Shown: one piece after another, positions 63,194 through 64,000 of the stretch | Layout of the letters: each line of letters starts with the position of its first letter | Numbering within the stretch: position 1 is the stretch's first letter | NCBI GenBank assembly: GCA_021234535.1 | Contig: CM037829.1 | Span: forward strand, 31,034,962 to 31,098,961 | Direction: 5' to 3' | DNA: 64,000 nucleotides | Source: Stichopus chloronotus | Lineage: Eukaryota > Echinodermata > Holothuroidea > Aspidochirotida > Stichopodidae | The notes under the pieces: generated by a model | The model's database searches: none | What the model saw: the letters and a program-made list of their open reading frames with translations, nothing else | Told to the model about the DNA's origin: nothing | Program-made: the position numbers and the translations under genes

Positions 63194-63398
63194 GGGTGAG
63201 GGGAGGGGGGTGGGGGTGAGGGTTATTGCATGCTATAACACCTTAAAGTAATTCTAAGGGTGATGGATGTAAAAATACCGCTATATCGTCTGGTGACGGG
63301 TTGAAATTATGTTATTCATAAATACAGAAAGACAAAAAAAATATATACAAAGGTTTCTGAGTGTCATTTCTTGATTGTTTTGTATTATTTTCTTTACA
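63194..63398. other. Convergent 3' ends in Polinton
   Basis: About 200 bp between the plus-strand protease and the minus-strand ORF. It has a G-rich start (63196-63222) and an AT-rich end with CATAAATA and TATTATTT words that may serve as 3' processing signals for either strand. No gene. Confidence 0.4.
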
Positions 63399-63815
63399 CT
63401 AAAACGAATAGCTCAATTTGACAGACGAATAATCGATTGCCCCCATCCACCGTGGAATATAGTCGTCTTCGAGATGTCCCCTAATGACTTCGTTGACAGT
63501 TGTCTTCGCCATAGCCTCTATCACCAGTTCGGGCGACTGAGACCAAGTCGTTCGCAGTTGTTGCATCACGGTCCGGATGGTGTGAATTTCTACAGTTTTC
63601 AACATATAGTCCCTCACAGCGTTGATAACCCAATCGTCTTTTACCAAATGTTGCAAATCGTTAAAGTAGATATCGGTTACGGGTGCGTTCGATCCAAAGT
63701 TCAGACATCGGTGTTCCCTTTGAGAGGGCTAGTCCATGTCACACCCTTCGCAGTTTTCTGTCAAGTATTCTTGTACCACTCGATCCATCATCGAAGCGAA
63801 TATGTGAGCCACCAT
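63399..63815 (-). pseudogene. Polinton minus-strand ORF with CxxC..PSQ..H.C zinc-type motif, premature stop
   Basis: From an ATG at 63815 the frame gives MVAHIFASMMDRVVQEYLTE, then NCEGCDMD and a TAG at 63729-63731, followed in the same frame by PSQREHRCLNF and about 100 more residues (LVKDDWVINAVRDYMLK, VIEAMAKTTVNEVIRGHLED) to TAG at 63399. The CxxC...PSQ..H.C spacing looks metal-binding and recurs in Polinton-associated proteins as far as I recall; no function is established. The stop sits inside the motif. The total would be about 138 codons. The 85-codon downstream frame alone lacks the motif. Confidence 0.5.
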
Positions 63816-63883
63816 TCCTCTGACGGTATCGGATATTTTGATTTCACCGTTCCGATCTAAAAGAGATCAGAGAAATAATCAGT

Positions 63884-64000
63884 CTAAGTTAATTTGCTCA
63901 CTGCAGCGTGGATACGATGAACTTGTTTGTACAACTTCTTCCATTCTTCTAATCTTAAATTAATACCTTTCTTCCCCGCAATCAATCTATCTTTCGTTTG
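63884..64000 (-). CDS. PC4-like coactivator C-terminus (partial, cut by window end)
   Basis: The minus-strand frame from the window edge encodes RLIAGKKGINLRLEEWKKLY and KQVHRIHAAVSKLT, then TAG at 63884-63886. The GKKGI.L...EW..L......I..A pattern matches the C-terminal half of the PC4/p15 single-strand DNA-binding domain of RNA polymerase II coactivators. Related small proteins are carried by some viruses and large DNA elements. It sits 68 bp upstream of the zinc-motif ORF on the same strand, suggesting one leftward transcription unit. The 38 visible codons are intact; the N-terminus lies outside the window. Confidence 0.55.
   Translation of the reverse strand, partial: QTKDRLIAGKKGINLRLEEWKKLYKQVHRIHAAVSKLT

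Larger units (their letters stand above)
60750..64000. mobile_element. Polinton/Maverick (adintovirus-like) element, left part, decayed
   Basis: Capsid gene, adenovirus-type protease gene and minus-strand accessory genes lie together next to a repeat-rich terminus, which is diagnostic of Polintons. The left end may be near 60752-60760 (AGTAGTGGAGG), since these elements usually start with AG, but no second terminal repeat is in view to confirm it. DNA polymerase B, retroviral-type integrase and packaging ATPase are expected to the right of 64000. At least five coding breaks show that it is not active in this state. Confidence 0.85.

Noticed and set aside
62778..63251. 157-codon frame overlapping the Polinton protease
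   Set aside because: Out-of-frame shadow. The other frame carries the conserved catalytic residues.
63375..63860. 161-codon plus-strand frame at the window end
   Set aside because: Antisense shadow of the minus-strand zinc-motif ORF, which has the recognisable CxxC/PSQ pattern.

Overview
This 64 kb window is nuclear DNA from an animal. It has one intact host gene with many long introns, very low coding density, and a large load of mobile elements: a Penelope-like retroelement, a Polinton/Maverick, a Helentron-like element and TTAA-flanked MITEs. The mix suggests a marine invertebrate. Frequent AGGCCTA words and repeats carrying AGGTCAAAGGTCA are compatible with an echinoderm or another invertebrate deuterostome, but the species is not determined.

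Layout. Positions 1-15 kb hold no gene I can support, only MITE pieces, a tandem duplication and degenerate tandem repeats. Near 15.2-15.4 kb there is a possible first exon on the minus strand. Positions 15.9-25.2 kb are crowded with a dispersed G/C-run-rich repeat (six copies). From 22,646 to 46,921 (+) lies a complete WDR13 gene. It has 14 coding exons, 1,455 coding bases and 484 residues, and I assembled it exon by exon with every splice phase closing. Its introns hold most of the interest. Intron 8 has textbook signals for the minor (U12) spliceosome. Intron 4 carries a 2.35 kb Helentron/HINE-like element with an array of perfect DR1 nuclear-receptor motifs. Intron 10 carries two full-length MITEs in opposite orientation that would fold into a hairpin of about 230 bp. 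Intron 13 ends in a minisatellite that runs almost to the last acceptor site.

Downstream, 48.8-52.7 kb holds repeats and one complete TTAA MITE. At 52.8-53.6 kb lies a dead Penelope-like reverse transcriptase. It has an inverted 5' piece, a frameshift and a lost motif A aspartate, and it runs into a CCCATATGGG minisatellite with a higher-order period of about 121 bp. That satellite is itself split by a 1.5 kb insert. At 60.24 kb there is a spliced-looking exon resembling DUF4806, with an in-frame stop.

From about 60.75 kb to the window end is the left end of a Polinton/Maverick (adintovirus-like) element. It shows subterminal hairpins, a TATA promoter, a broken double-jelly-roll capsid gene, an adenovirus-type protease gene with its catalytic residues present but a broken N-terminus, and two minus-strand genes: a zinc-motif ORF with a premature stop, and a PC4-like coactivator cut by the window edge. 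The element is decayed here, so no functional virus-like unit is visible.
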